Of a DNA stretch of 64,000 bases, positions 41,817 through 51,231 are shown one piece after another. Below the pieces are notes generated by a model. The model searched no databases, was not told the DNA's origin, and was given only the letters and a program-made list of their open reading frames with translations. The stretch is from Jejuia sp. UBA6058. GTDB taxonomy: Bacteria; Bacteroidota; Bacteroidia; Flavobacteriales; Flavobacteriaceae. The first letter of the stretch is position 1. The number at the start of each line of letters is the position of its first letter. Location: contig DIYI01000009.1 of the NCBI GenBank assembly GCA_002428965.1, positions 141,455-205,454 on the forward strand, given 5' to 3'. A program made the position numbers and the translations under genes.

Positions 41817-43256
41817 ATGAAGTTACATCCATTATCAAAACGTCTTGGTCTTTTTCTAGGGCCTCTTCTGTTTTTTCTACTTTACTTTTTACCGTTTGAA
41901 TTTGTTTCTGAAAATGGAAATCGAGTAATAGCGATAGCCATATGGATGATTGTTTGGTGGATTACGGAAGCAGTTTCTATATCCGTTACTGCTTTATTAC
42001 CCCTTTTACTATTTCCGTTGCTAAATATAATACCAATGATAGAAGTTGGTGCAAATTATGGTAGCCCCATTGTATTTCTCTTTTTTGGGGGATTTGTACT
42101 GGCTTTAGCTTTAGAAAAGGTAAATCTGCATAGAAGAATTGCCTTAAACATTATTAAAAAAACAGGAACATCTCCAAATAGAGTTATTCTTGGTTTTATG
42201 ATTGCCACAGCATTTATGAGTATGTGGATAAGCAATACGGCTAGCACCGTAGTAATGCTGCCGATAGCGCTTTCGGTAATTCATCTTTTGGTCAATGACG
42301 CAGATGGCTTTACAAAAAAGGACAAGAACTTTGCCTTAAGCGTCATGTTGGGTATTGCTTTCTCAGCTAATGCTGGTGGCATTGCAACCATTATTGGTAC
42401 GCCACCCAACTCTGTTCTTGTAGGGCTTTTGGAAAACGAATACAATATTGAAGTTTCTTTTTTTAAATGGATGATGCTTGGTCTTCCCTTTTCGATTCTA
42501 CTCATTTCAATTATTTATTTTATCCTTGTGAAATGGTTATTTCCTTGTAGTACACTAAACTTCGGGACATCGCATTCGGTCATTGATAATGAAATACGAA
42601 AACTAGGAAAGGTTTCGCCAAAAGAAAAACAAGTTTTAGTTGTATTTGGACTAATGGTTTTACTTTGGATTTTTAGAAGTACAATAAACACATTACTACC
42701 ACAACTGAAGTTATCAGACACAATAATAAGTATGGCAGGAGCAATTGCACTTTTTGCTATTCCTCATGATTTAAAAAAAGGAGATTTCATCTTAAAATGG
42801 GATGATACCAAAAATTTAGCTTGGGGAATTCTTATATTATTTGGAGGCGGTTTAGCTTTAGCTAAAGGTATGTCTACAACCGGAATAGTAAGTGCAGTTG
42901 CAAACGGAATTGCCAATGCTAATTTGAGTATTATTTTAATAGCATCTTTACTTATTCTACTTATGCTGTTTATGACTGAGCTAATGAGTAATGTAGCATT
43001 AATTGCAGTTTTGGCACCTGTTGTAGCAGGTATAGCAATCGGATTAGAAATTCCTATATTACATTTACTCATTCCTGTAACAATGGCAAGTAGCTGTGCT
43101 TTTATGCTACCCATGGCTACACCTCCAAATGCAATTGTTTTTGCCAGTGGCTATGTTAAAGTAAACGAAATGGCCAGAGTAGGCATAATAATTAATATAA
43201 TAGCAGTGGCTCTATTAATTGGAGTATTCAAATTCTTTGTGCCTCTTATTTTTTAA
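41817..43256 (+). CDS. DASS/SLC13-family sodium-coupled anion symporter
   Basis: A 479-residue inner-membrane transporter with about 11-12 helices in two inverted halves. The two SNT-type substrate/sodium motifs are SNTASTVVMLP and, in the second half, ELMSNVALIAVLAP. GTPPNSV and MATPPNAIVFASG are the paired re-entrant loops. ITEAVSISVTALLPL is the conserved start of the family. Likely cargo: dicarboxylates such as succinate or malate; sulfate or citrate cannot be excluded. Monocistronic; converges with apbE. Confidence 0.92.
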   Translation: MKLHPLSKRLGLFLGPLLFFLLYFLPFEFVSENGNRVIAIAIWMIVWWITEAVSISVTALLPLLLFPLLNIIPMIEVGANYGSPIVFLFFGGFVLALALEKVNLHRRIALNIIKKTGTSPNRVILGFMIATAFMSMWISNTASTVVMLPIALSVIHLLVNDADGFTKKDKNFALSVMLGIAFSANAGGIATIIGTPPNSVLVGLLENEYNIEVSFFKWMMLGLPFSILLISIIYFILVKWLFPCSTLNFGTSHSVIDNEIRKLGKVSPKEKQVLVVFGLMVLLWIFRSTINTLLPQLKLSDTIISMAGAIALFAIPHDLKKGDFILKWDDTKNLAWGILILFGGGLALAKGMSTTGIVSAVANGIANANLSIILIASLLILLMLFMTELMSNVALIAVLAPVVAGIAIGLEIPILHLLIPVTMASSCAFMLPMATPPNAIVFASGYVKVNEMARVGIIINIIAVALLIGVFKFFVPLIF

Positions 43257-43266
43257 AGTCTCAAAT

Positions 43267-44271
43267 TTAATTTTCAGGAAAATTATTCAAAGTAAGAGTT
43301 TCCAATTCATTTGCTCCATTTTCAAAAATCAAGAATGCCTTCAATTCTTTATGAGATTTTAGATATTCCTTTACACCTTCAATACCCATAGCTTGAAACG
43401 CGGTTGCATAACCATCTGCAGTCATACAATCTTCAGCAATAACTGAAACACTTAAAATATTGGTTTTTGTCGGGTAGCCTGTTTTTGTGTTAATGATATG
43501 CGCATACTTATTGCCGTTTTCATCCAATTTAAACTTTCGATAGGTTCCTGAAGTTGCCATGGCTTCATCTTTCAAGCTAATCGCCTTAAAAAGAGATTGA
43601 CCACCATCAAATCGAGGCTCATCCAAACCAACACGCCAAGATTTATTTTTCTCAACATTCTTGCCTTTAACCCTAATTTCACCTCCAATTTCAACTAAAT
43701 AATTACTAATATTTTCACTTTCAAGAAACTCTCCGATTACATCAACACCATAACCCTTAGCAATGGCATTAAACTCCAAATAAGTCCCAAAAGGTTTAAC
43801 TATCTTATTGTTTTCAAGCTTTACCTTTTCAAAACCCGCGAAATTCATTAAACTATCGATAGTAATACTATCTGTAAGAAACTTATTTCTATCTGCACCA
43901 AAACTCCAAGCGTTTACAACATCTCCAATTGTTGGATCAAATACGCCTTTGGTTTTTTTAAAAATCTCCTTTGAAGTTGCAAATACCTTTTCAAAATGAT
44001 CATCAACTTCTACAGATTCTCCTCTATTTAGTTTAGAAATATCAGAATCTGGAATGTAAGTAGATAATGAAGCATTGACTACAGTGAATAAACTATCAAA
44101 TTGTTTGGAGTAATCTTTTTTAGAATTATAAATTGCCTTGTAAGAGGTACCAAACACAACTCCTGAAAGCATTATGTTTTCTGCAATTTTTTCCGCATTT
44201 TTAGAACCTTCATTTTTACAAGAATATAAAAATAGGATAACCCCAAATACTATGTATGAAACTTTATTCAT
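43267..44271 (-). CDS. apbE: FAD:protein FMN transferase, lipoprotein
   Basis: A 334-residue periplasmic flavin transferase that attaches FMN covalently to Thr of NqrB, NqrC and similar proteins. The signal peptide ends in a lipobox (LFLYSC). Conserved blocks: SKLNRGE, FDPTIGDVVNAW, FNAIAKGYGVD, VEIGGEIRVKG, ATSGTYRKF and TKTGYPT, with the metal-binding Asp/Thr in AEDCMTADGYATA. Follows the small gene at 44272-44649 without a gap. It lies about 12 kb from the nqr operon whose subunits it should flavinylate. Confidence 0.95.
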   Translation of the reverse strand: MNKVSYIVFGVILFLYSCKNEGSKNAEKIAENIMLSGVVFGTSYKAIYNSKKDYSKQFDSLFTVVNASLSTYIPDSDISKLNRGESVEVDDHFEKVFATSKEIFKKTKGVFDPTIGDVVNAWSFGADRNKFLTDSITIDSLMNFAGFEKVKLENNKIVKPFGTYLEFNAIAKGYGVDVIGEFLESENISNYLVEIGGEIRVKGKNVEKNKSWRVGLDEPRFDGGQSLFKAISLKDEAMATSGTYRKFKLDENGNKYAHIINTKTGYPTKTNILSVSVIAEDCMTADGYATAFQAMGIEGVKEYLKSHKELKAFLIFENGANELETLTLNNFPEN

Positions 44272-44649
44272 TTAGTTCAAATTAGTTTCTAAAACTTGAA
44301 TTCCACTATACTCTAATAGGTATTCTTCATTTAAATAAATTGGTAAGTTCTCTCCATTAGTATTGCCTATACCTACACCTGCATACAGCACCTTTGCCTC
44401 TTTTTCTCTGGCGTGTTTTTTAAAAGATTCCATCCAAACTATATCATAATTATTTGGATTCTCTGGTAGTATAACCGCTCTAACAATCACAAAATAATAC
44501 TGGTTATTCTTATCTATACAGACGAATTGAGGGTGTTTTTTTAATTGACTATTTACAGCAATAAATTCAAAACCTCGCTGCTCTAAATCCTTACCAACAT
44601 GGTTCATAGCAAGATTATGTAGCTCTTGCTCAGTAAGTGGTTTTCCCAT
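44272..44649 (-). CDS. Small conserved-type protein co-transcribed with apbE, unknown function
   Basis: A 125-residue soluble protein starting MGKPLTEQELHNLAMNHVG with a compact alpha/beta pattern (GFEFIAVNSQL, PQFVCIDKNNQYYFVIV). It has no signal peptide and no cysteine cluster, so nothing in the sequence makes it an NqrF-type reductase. Its stop directly precedes the apbE start codon, so the two are co-transcribed; a role in flavin transfer or Nqr biogenesis is an inference from that alone. A -7 box (TATTTTTG) ends four bases before the ATG, suggesting a leaderless or nearly leaderless transcript. Confidence 0.75.
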   Translation of the reverse strand: MGKPLTEQELHNLAMNHVGKDLEQRGFEFIAVNSQLKKHPQFVCIDKNNQYYFVIVRAVILPENPNNYDIVWMESFKKHAREKEAKVLYAGVGIGNTNGENLPIYLNEEYLLEYSGIQVLETNLN

Positions 44650-44653
44650 AGCA

Positions 44654-44661
44654 CAAAAATA
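44654..44661 (-). promoter_or_regulatory. -7 promoter box TATTTTTG of the apbE unit
   Basis: Minus-strand TAnnTTTG match ending four bases before the ATG at 44649. Confidence 0.55.
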
Positions 44662-44741
44662 CTAAAAGTAAAAAAGATGATGACATTTTAAAAAGCTTTC
44701 GATGTGTAAATGAAGTAAAACATTAATAACATTCTTTTATT

Positions 44742-45527
44742 ATGAAAATATTTAAAACACCAAGTCTTTTAGCTCTTGTAGTACTTATAGTTTCATCCTG
44801 TAGTTCTGAAGATAATGATGCTGTAAATTTTGCAAATGCCACACCACAAGTACAATGCTTAAACAATAACCTTGTTGGTCCCACCGCAGTGTATTGGGAT
44901 TATGCTAACGGAAGAGCTGCACCTTTTACCAGCATTCCCATGGTGCCAAACCCTCAGAGCACCTTTAATCACCCTGATGTTTTCACAAATATAAGATTTA
45001 CTGTTCCACAAGGTTATACAGCTACTCCATTGTCCATACAAAATGCAGCCTTTGGGGTAGATTTAAGACGATCAAATAACGATATACAAAATAAAGTGCT
45101 TTGGAGGTATTATCCAATAACATCATTTTCTGGTACGGCAAATATAGATCAGGTAAGAGCATTTGTTATCAATGACTTTATGGCGAACGAATACGGATTT
45201 AACGGTACGCCACAAGTGGATTGCGCACCACCAACTCAGGAAACCGATTTTGGCGGAATAAAGCGTTTTTTTAGTTCGAGAGCAATACGATTTGGTAATA
45301 CTAGGGCTATTATCTGGATAGCGCTTTCACCAACACCATTTGGAAGTTCTGTAGCAATTTCTATCTCTGCTGGCCCAATTGCAGAATTCGACAATCTAGT
45401 AATGGATGTATTTTTTCCAATAAGTTTTGAACTTCTACTCCCAGATAGAGACTCGCTTTCTGATAGAGATAATGATGGCACACCAGATGTTTTTGATCCT
45501 GAACCAGATAACCCTAATGTAAGCTAA
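44742..45527 (+). CDS. Lipoprotein with a C-terminal calcium-binding-type Asp-rich motif
   Basis: A 261-residue protein with a signal peptide and lipobox (LIVSSCSS, lipidated Cys about 20). The middle is beta-rich, without a family I recognise. The last 25 residues (DRDSLSDRDNDGTPDVFD and following) repeat the D-x-D-x-D-G pattern of thrombospondin type-3 / EF-hand-like calcium sites. Probably displayed on the outer membrane. It opens the plus-strand run 44.7-51.2 kb; five bases separate it from the next lipoprotein gene, so they are likely co-transcribed. Confidence 0.75.
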   Translation: MKIFKTPSLLALVVLIVSSCSSEDNDAVNFANATPQVQCLNNNLVGPTAVYWDYANGRAAPFTSIPMVPNPQSTFNHPDVFTNIRFTVPQGYTATPLSIQNAAFGVDLRRSNNDIQNKVLWRYYPITSFSGTANIDQVRAFVINDFMANEYGFNGTPQVDCAPPTQETDFGGIKRFFSSRAIRFGNTRAIIWIALSPTPFGSSVAISISAGPIAEFDNLVMDVFFPISFELLLPDRDSLSDRDNDGTPDVFDPEPDNPNVS

Positions 45528-45532
45528 AATCT

Positions 45533-46597
45533 ATGAAAACAATAAAACAATATTTAATAATAGCTCTGGCAATTGCTTATATATCCATTTCATTTCTTTC
45601 TTGTAGTGAAAACACAGAAAATATAGAAATGGAAGAACAGAATGATAATACTACTAAAGTTTATGTGGCTGGAACACGATCTATAGATCAATTCACATCA
45701 ATAGCTGAAATGTGGGTTAACAATTCGCATTCAGATATTTCTAGTAATAATAGTTTTGGTCTTGCAAGTTCAGTATATGTTTCTGATGAAGATGTTTATG
45801 TGGCTGGTTATGAATCTAATTCAGATAACACATTAAATATTGCTACGGTTTGGAAAAACGGAATAGCTACAAAACTTACAGATGGATCAAAAAACTCTAC
45901 TTCAACATCCGTTTTTGTGGAGAACAATAATGTATATGTAGCAGGCGACGAAACGGAAAACATTGGCTTTAAAGCGAGACTTTGGATGAATGGAGTGATG
46001 ACAGATCTATCAGAAGGAATTCAATCCAGAGCAAGATCTGTTTTTGTAAAAAAAGGAGATGTATACCTTGCTGGGTGGCAAAATCTCAACGCTCAGTTTA
46101 GAGCTGTAGTCTGGGAAAATGGAGTAGCAACCCGACTAACAGATGGCACAAAATTCGCAACGGCTTATGACGTTCACGTAGATGGTGAAGATGTGTATGT
46201 TGGAGGAACAGAATACAACAATAACATAGATAAAACATCTGTTGCTAAAATATGGAAAAATGGAAACGAGATAATCTTAACAGATGGCACAAATAACGCA
46301 ATTGTTACTGATGTTCTGGTCTTTGAAAATGACGTATACGCTGCAGGCTGGGAAGCTGTAGGTAATGCTTCTGAAACGGTAGCTACCATTTGGAAAAATG
46401 GTGTGCCTACAAGATTAACCGATGGCACTAAAAATGCTAGAGCAAACTCAATCTTTATTCATGAAAATGATATATATGTAGCTGGAAACGAAATAGGAGA
46501 AAATAGCGATACTGCAAAGGTTTGGAAAAATGGTGTTGAAACTAGTTTAACTGATGGTATCAATTTTGGTAGAGCATTTTCAGTATTTGTTAAATAA
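45533..46597 (+). CDS. Lipoprotein predicted to form a seven-bladed beta-propeller
   Basis: A 354-residue lipoprotein (lipobox FLSCS, Cys24). From residue 43 to the end it consists of seven repeats of about 43-46 residues. Each starts with VYVAG or a close variant, followed by a W(K/E/M)NG strand, LTDG or a variant, and a SVFV-type strand before an ED/ND turn. Seven such units fit a closed propeller with no extra domain. Individual repeats differ enough to be old. The function is unknown; surface binding of a ligand is the usual role for such folds. Paired with the preceding lipoprotein gene. Confidence 0.75.
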   Translation: MKTIKQYLIIALAIAYISISFLSCSENTENIEMEEQNDNTTKVYVAGTRSIDQFTSIAEMWVNNSHSDISSNNSFGLASSVYVSDEDVYVAGYESNSDNTLNIATVWKNGIATKLTDGSKNSTSTSVFVENNNVYVAGDETENIGFKARLWMNGVMTDLSEGIQSRARSVFVKKGDVYLAGWQNLNAQFRAVVWENGVATRLTDGTKFATAYDVHVDGEDVYVGGTEYNNNIDKTSVAKIWKNGNEIILTDGTNNAIVTDVLVFENDVYAAGWEAVGNASETVATIWKNGVPTRLTDGTKNARANSIFIHENDIYVAGNEIGENSDTAKVWKNGVETSLTDGINFGRAFSVFVK

Positions 46598-46699
46598 ATC
46601 AGCTTGTTAAAATTGTGTCTAATCGAATTATTAATCATTTAATAGTGAAGTATTTGATGAAAAATGAAATAATTGTATATTTCCTCGTGCTATTATTTT

Positions 46700-47263
46700 A
46701 TGGGGAAGAAACTACACTTATTAACTCAAAATCAGCTTCTAAATGCTATTAAGACCAACGATTCTGAAGTATTAAAATATGTGTATACCAATAACTATCC
46801 AAAGATTGAAGCTCTAGTCCTAAAGAATAGCGGATCTATAGATTATGCCAAAGATGTATACCAGGAAGCTTTTATTACAGTATGGACTCATGTTAAAACA
46901 GGAAAATTTGTTCCTAAAAACGACACGGCGCTTCAAGGGTATTTGTATCGCATTTCAAAAAATAAATGGACAGATGTATTAAGATCGAAGGCTTTTAAAA
47001 ACAGTACCAACCTAGATAACAATCATTTAAAGGTGGTAAAAGAAGAAGTTTATGATGAACCTGAAGACAAAAAATTAAACGCAACCATGGGTGCTTTTGA
47101 AAAACTTGGAGCTCCTTGTAAGCAACTTTTAAAAACGTTTTATTTCGAAAAAAAATCGCTTAAAGAAGTTGCCATTGAATTTAAAATTGAAGAGAATACA
47201 GCCCGAAATAAGAAATATAGATGTATGCAGAAGCTTAGGGAAATGGTACTCGCCTCAAATTAA
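46700..47263 (+). CDS. ECF-type RNA polymerase sigma factor of the CHAT module
   Basis: A 187-residue sigma factor. Region 2 is at about 30-95 (DYAKDVYQEAFITVWTH, GYLYRISKNKWTD) and region 4 at about 125-180 (EKKSLKEVAIEFKIEENTARNKKYR). I start at the ATG at 46700; an in-frame TTG 27 bases earlier lies in AT-rich, promoter-like sequence. The next gene follows after six bases and looks like its anti-sigma factor; the CHAT gene follows that. The three genes look like one operon. Confidence 0.88.
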   Translation: MGKKLHLLTQNQLLNAIKTNDSEVLKYVYTNNYPKIEALVLKNSGSIDYAKDVYQEAFITVWTHVKTGKFVPKNDTALQGYLYRISKNKWTDVLRSKAFKNSTNLDNNHLKVVKEEVYDEPEDKKLNATMGAFEKLGAPCKQLLKTFYFEKKSLKEVAIEFKIEENTARNKKYRCMQKLREMVLASN

Positions 47264-47269
47264 TATAAA

Positions 47270-48013
47270 TTGAAAGACAATAATAACATATCGCAAGAAT
47301 TACTTGAAACTATTGAAAATTATCTTATTGGTAATTTAAGCGGACGTGATTTGGAGGATTTTAACAGACTTTTAGAACTTGATGAAGATTTTAAAGATCA
47401 GGTAGAAGATGTTAAAACTACGTTATTAGGTATTGAAGCTCAATCTTTAAAAGAACAATTGGACGATTTTCATAAAGAAATCCCCGAAACGGAAATTCAA
47501 CAAGAATTAGCTTTAAAAAAATCTCGTTTTGCCAGTTATAGCAGAATTGCTGCTGCCGCAGCAATTATAATTGCAGTTGGTAGTATTTGGTTTTTTATTG
47601 GATCGCCTAATGAAAAGCTTTACGCTAATTACTTTAAACCGGATCCTGGATTGCCAACTACTATGAGTAGTACAAATAATTTTGACTTTTACGATGCCAT
47701 GGTAAGTTATAAGCATGGTGACTATCAAATAGCCATTGATAAATGGAAAGTACTAAATGCACAAAAACCGGAAAATGATACATTAAATTATTTTTTAGGA
47801 GTAGCCCATCTAGCCAATAAAAATGAAGCTGAGGCCATTCCTTATCTGGAACGTTCTGCGGCAGCCGAGGACAATTTTGTGTTCTTAAATGATGCTTATT
47901 TTTATTTAGGGCTGGCCTACATTAAAGAAGGGCAATTAGAACTTGCAAAGAAAAACTTAAGTTTAAGCAATATTGAAGAGGCTAAAAAATTGTTGAGAGA
48001 AATAGATAATTAA
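47270..48013 (+). CDS. Membrane-anchored TPR protein, probable anti-sigma factor
   Basis: A 247-residue single-pass protein. The cytoplasmic N-terminal region (1-85) is helical and acidic, with ENYLIGNLSGRDLEDFNR resembling the sigma-binding helices of Bacteroidota anti-sigma factors. A membrane span is at about 90-108 (AAAAAIIIAVGSIWFFIG). The extracytoplasmic part has TPR-like repeats (about 140-245, YKHGDYQIAIDKWKVLNAQ and YFYLGLAYIKEGQLELAKKN). The TPR part may sense a protein ligand. The TTG start is 6 bases after the sigma gene. Call rests on gene order and topology. Confidence 0.78.
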   Translation: MKDNNNISQELLETIENYLIGNLSGRDLEDFNRLLELDEDFKDQVEDVKTTLLGIEAQSLKEQLDDFHKEIPETEIQQELALKKSRFASYSRIAAAAAIIIAVGSIWFFIGSPNEKLYANYFKPDPGLPTTMSSTNNFDFYDAMVSYKHGDYQIAIDKWKVLNAQKPENDTLNYFLGVAHLANKNEAEAIPYLERSAAAEDNFVFLNDAYFYLGLAYIKEGQLELAKKNLSLSNIEEAKKLLREIDN

Positions 48014-48023
48014 AAAGAATAAG

Positions 48024-51000
48024 ATGAAAACACTTAGAGCACTATTTCAATGTTTCTTCATTTTATTTCTATTAATTTCTTCATACTCATTTGGACAAAC
48101 TATAAGTTCCAACGAACTTTTAGAAATAAACAAACTAATAGAGCAAGATTCTTTACAGAAAGCTGAGAAACTAGCCTTGGTTAGTATTGAACAGCTCAAA
48201 TCTTCTAAAAGTTATACTGAACTATCAGAATATATATTTCCAATTGGTAAAATTCACGCTGTAAAAAGGGATTTACCAAAAGCCCTCTCAGAGAGCAAAG
48301 CTTTACTAGATTTTATCGTAAAATCTTCCTCAAATAGTAAAACGCTTTACTTATCATATATAGAGTTTTCTAAGTTATGTTTAGATATTGGTGAACTTCC
48401 TATGGCTTATGAATATGGACTTAAAGCTAGAATAAAGGCTAAAGATTCTAAAACCACATCTTATCTAGTAGATAGTGAGTATTATTTAGCCGACTACGCT
48501 ATGAAATTAGGCCAAATCAACAACTTAGAAAAGCACATTCGCAGTGCAGATGCCTTAATTCGAAAATATTCAGAAAACCAATTCAAAATACAAGCAAGAG
48601 TTTACAACTTATTAGGGGCGCTTATGTTTTTCACGGCCAAACAAGATAGCGCATTGTTTTATTTTGAAAAGGCTATAAAGCATATTCCAGACCTTGAACA
48701 AAATGTAGAAAATCAACTTTACCTACCAGCTGCTATAAAAGGCAATATGTCCTTAATAAAATTAAACCAAGGAAAACCTTCAGAAGCTAAACCACTTATT
48801 CAATCTTCAATAAATCTTATCAAAGAATTTCTTCAAACCACCAAAAATCACCCTTTAGAAAACAGGGTTAAAAGAAATCTTACCATAGGGTATTCTACCC
48901 TTAATGGACTACATTTTGATTTAGGTGATTTTGAAAAATCTGATCTTATTTCTAAGCTAGCTTATAATTACACAAAAGAAAATTTCCCAGTAAACTCACA
49001 AGAATTTTTTATGGCCTCTCTTGCTCATGCCGAGGTAAAAATCCAAAGACGAGATTTTGATGAAGCTCTGCATTACTTAGAAATTTGCGGTAAAAGTCTA
49101 GATAAAATACCCGGTGATAATTTTCAGCTAAAAGCATTTTTATATGATGAGTACGCGAATATTTATTATATGATTGAGGAGTTTGAAAAATCCTTAGAGT
49201 TTAGAGAATTGAGCCAACTTAACTATAAAAAATCGAATCCTAACGCCTACGACTCAAATCGACTTTATGCAGTAATGAATCTTGCCCAAGAGTACGCCGA
49301 AATAGGTGAAAGGGACAAGGCCTTAAAGACTGTTTCAGAAGCCTACAATTATTTCTATGAAGCTAATGGAGAGAAAGACTATTTTACCAATGCACTAATG
49401 CTTTGCTATGCAAAAGTTTACTATAATTTAGGACTTTATGAGGAAAGTGTTGAATGGAGTAATAAGAGTATTCAATTGTATAATAATACAAAATCAAATG
49501 AAAATATAGACAAGCTATATTTTGAGGAGGATAAAGCCGAAATTTATATATTAAATGCACTTGCTAGATACCACAAAACCCCAATTAAAGACAGCCTATT
49601 TCTTAAAAGTTTAATCCCAACCATCAATAAAGCAATAGCGGCTGTTGAACAAAGAAAAACCTCTATTACCTCGTTCGATGATGTAAGTACATTAATTAAG
49701 ACTAATGATGAAAGTTTTGATATTGTAAAAAAGCTATACACAGAACTTTATCAAGAAACTAATAACGTTGAGTATTTGGATAAAATGATAAGCCTTCATG
49801 AATCTGCCTTATACAACAGAATCAGGGCTCGATTTAACTCCAATCCTGATATTTCATTTCATGAAATCCCAGAAAGCATTGTTAAAAAAGAAAAAGAGCT
49901 TAGGAATAAATTAGCAAATTACGAGGTGGGTTTTGACTCTATAGTACCAGCAACATATCAATGGCAAAGTTTTTTAGACACATTACGAAGTAACTATCCA
50001 AAGTACTTTAAGATGAGATATGCCACAATTGAGGAGCCTTTAAATGAGGTGTTTTCAAAACTGAAAAGTGATGTTTCCATAGTACGTTATTTATATATTG
50101 ATGAGAATTTATATGGTTTGGTAGTGGCTACTGATAGTAAGCATCTAGTTAAACTTAATTCTAAAAACATTGATTTAGATGTTATTTATCTATCGCAAAC
50201 TCAATTTGATGTTCCTAAAACAAATCAAACGCTTCATCAACTTTACGAAAAATTATGGAAACCTCTTGAAACCCATATAAAAACGGATAAAGTGATTATT
50301 ATTCCAGATGGTAACCTTTTCAATTTGAGTTTTGAAAGTTTGCTAACAAAACCTATTGATGATTTTAAAAAAATAAGTTCAAGCAGTTTACTCTCCAAAC
50401 ATATTATATCCTATAATTACAGCTTACTTTTATTAAAGAACAACAAAAAAATCCTAGATTTCGAAAAAGATTTCATCGCGTTTGCCCCAGAATTCAACGA
50501 AAGTATGAAGAGCAAGTATAGCGTCTCAATTAAAGATTCACTTTCAATGGATAAAACATATTTAAGCCTTTTACCACAACCTTTTAGTGTGGATTTAGCA
50601 AAAGAATATTCTAAACTGTTTAATGGAGATTATTTTATTAATGAAAATGCTTCAAAACAAATTTTCCAAAATGAAGCCAACGAGCATAAAATCATTCATA
50701 TTGGCACACATGCAGAATCTAATAATATTTCGCCAGAATTATCACGTTTAATTTTTGCTAAAAACAATAAAAATGAGGATAATTCACTATATACTTATGA
50801 AATTTATAATGAAAGTTTAAATTCTAATCTTGCCATATTAACCGCCTGTGAGACAGGAAAACCATCATATCAAGCTGGAGAAGGTATGATTTCTTTAGCG
50901 CATGCATTTAATTATGCTGGCAGTGAAAGTATTTTGACTAGTCTTTGGAAGATTGATGAAAAATCAAGTTCTGAAATCATTGAACTGTTTTTAAACAACT

Positions 51001-51227
51001 TAAAAGAAGGAATGCCAAAAGACAAAGCATTGCAGCAAGCTAAACTTAGATATTTATCTGAAGCTGAAGGCAGAACACTTGCTCCCAATTATTGGGCAGG
51101 TTTAGTGCTTATTGGTGACGTTTCGCCTGTAAATTTGAATACTACCGCCAATACTTTGTGGTACCTAGCCTTAGCTCTTATTACGATCGTTGTAGCGTTT
51201 GTACTTCTTAAAAGAAAAAACTCGTAA
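48024..51227 (+). CDS. TPR-CHAT protein with signal peptide and C-terminal membrane anchor
   Basis: A 1067-residue protein. A signal peptide (FFILFLLISSYSFGQ) is followed by many TPR-like helical repeats (about 30-600). A CHAT caspase-like domain (about 720-1035) has both catalytic positions: His896 in HIGTHAES and Cys942 in LTACETG. The family's EGMISLAHAFNYAG and LTSLWKIDE follow. A hydrophobic helix (LWYLALALITIVVAFVLL, about 1043-1061) with a basic end anchors it. The topology puts the protease-like domain outside the cytoplasm. Directly downstream of a sigma / anti-sigma pair whose own extracytoplasmic part is TPR-like. CHAT domains act as proteases in several systems (separase-like, gasdermin-activating); the target here is unknown. 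Confidence 0.9.
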   Translation: MKTLRALFQCFFILFLLISSYSFGQTISSNELLEINKLIEQDSLQKAEKLALVSIEQLKSSKSYTELSEYIFPIGKIHAVKRDLPKALSESKALLDFIVKSSSNSKTLYLSYIEFSKLCLDIGELPMAYEYGLKARIKAKDSKTTSYLVDSEYYLADYAMKLGQINNLEKHIRSADALIRKYSENQFKIQARVYNLLGALMFFTAKQDSALFYFEKAIKHIPDLEQNVENQLYLPAAIKGNMSLIKLNQGKPSEAKPLIQSSINLIKEFLQTTKNHPLENRVKRNLTIGYSTLNGLHFDLGDFEKSDLISKLAYNYTKENFPVNSQEFFMASLAHAEVKIQRRDFDEALHYLEICGKSLDKIPGDNFQLKAFLYDEYANIYYMIEEFEKSLEFRELSQLNYKKSNPNAYDSNRLYAVMNLAQEYAEIGERDKALKTVSEAYNYFYEANGEKDYFTNALMLCYAKVYYNLGLYEESVEWSNKSIQLYNNTKSNENIDKLYFEEDKAEIYILNALARYHKTPIKDSLFLKSLIPTINKAIAAVEQRKTSITSFDDVSTLIKTNDESFDIVKKLYTELYQETNNVEYLDKMISLHESALYNRIRARFNSNPDISFHEIPESIVKKEKELRNKLANYEVGFDSIVPATYQWQSFLDTLRSNYPKYFKMRYATIEEPLNEVFSKLKSDVSIVRYLYIDENLYGLVVATDSKHLVKLNSKNIDLDVIYLSQTQFDVPKTNQTLHQLYEKLWKPLETHIKTDKVIIIPDGNLFNLSFESLLTKPIDDFKKISSSSLLSKHIISYNYSLLLLKNNKKILDFEKDFIAFAPEFNESMKSKYSVSIKDSLSMDKTYLSLLPQPFSVDLAKEYSKLFNGDYFINENASKQIFQNEANEHKIIHIGTHAESNNISPELSRLIFAKNNKNEDNSLYTYEIYNESLNSNLAILTACETGKPSYQAGEGMISLAHAFNYAGSESILTSLWKIDEKSSSEIIELFLNNLKEGMPKDKALQQAKLRYLSEAEGRTLAPNYWAGLVLIGDVSPVNLNTTANTLWYLALALITIVVAFVLLKRKNS

Positions 51228-51231
51228 AGCT

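Noticed and set aside
44272..44649. NqrF-type reductase subunit
   Set aside because: No Cys cluster, no FAD or NADH motif and only 125 residues; the real nqrF is at 56034-57350.
45660..46590. Tandem DNA repeat array
   Set aside because: The repeats are visible at protein level (propeller blades of a lipoprotein) but diverged in DNA, so this is a coding repeat and not a CRISPR or satellite array.
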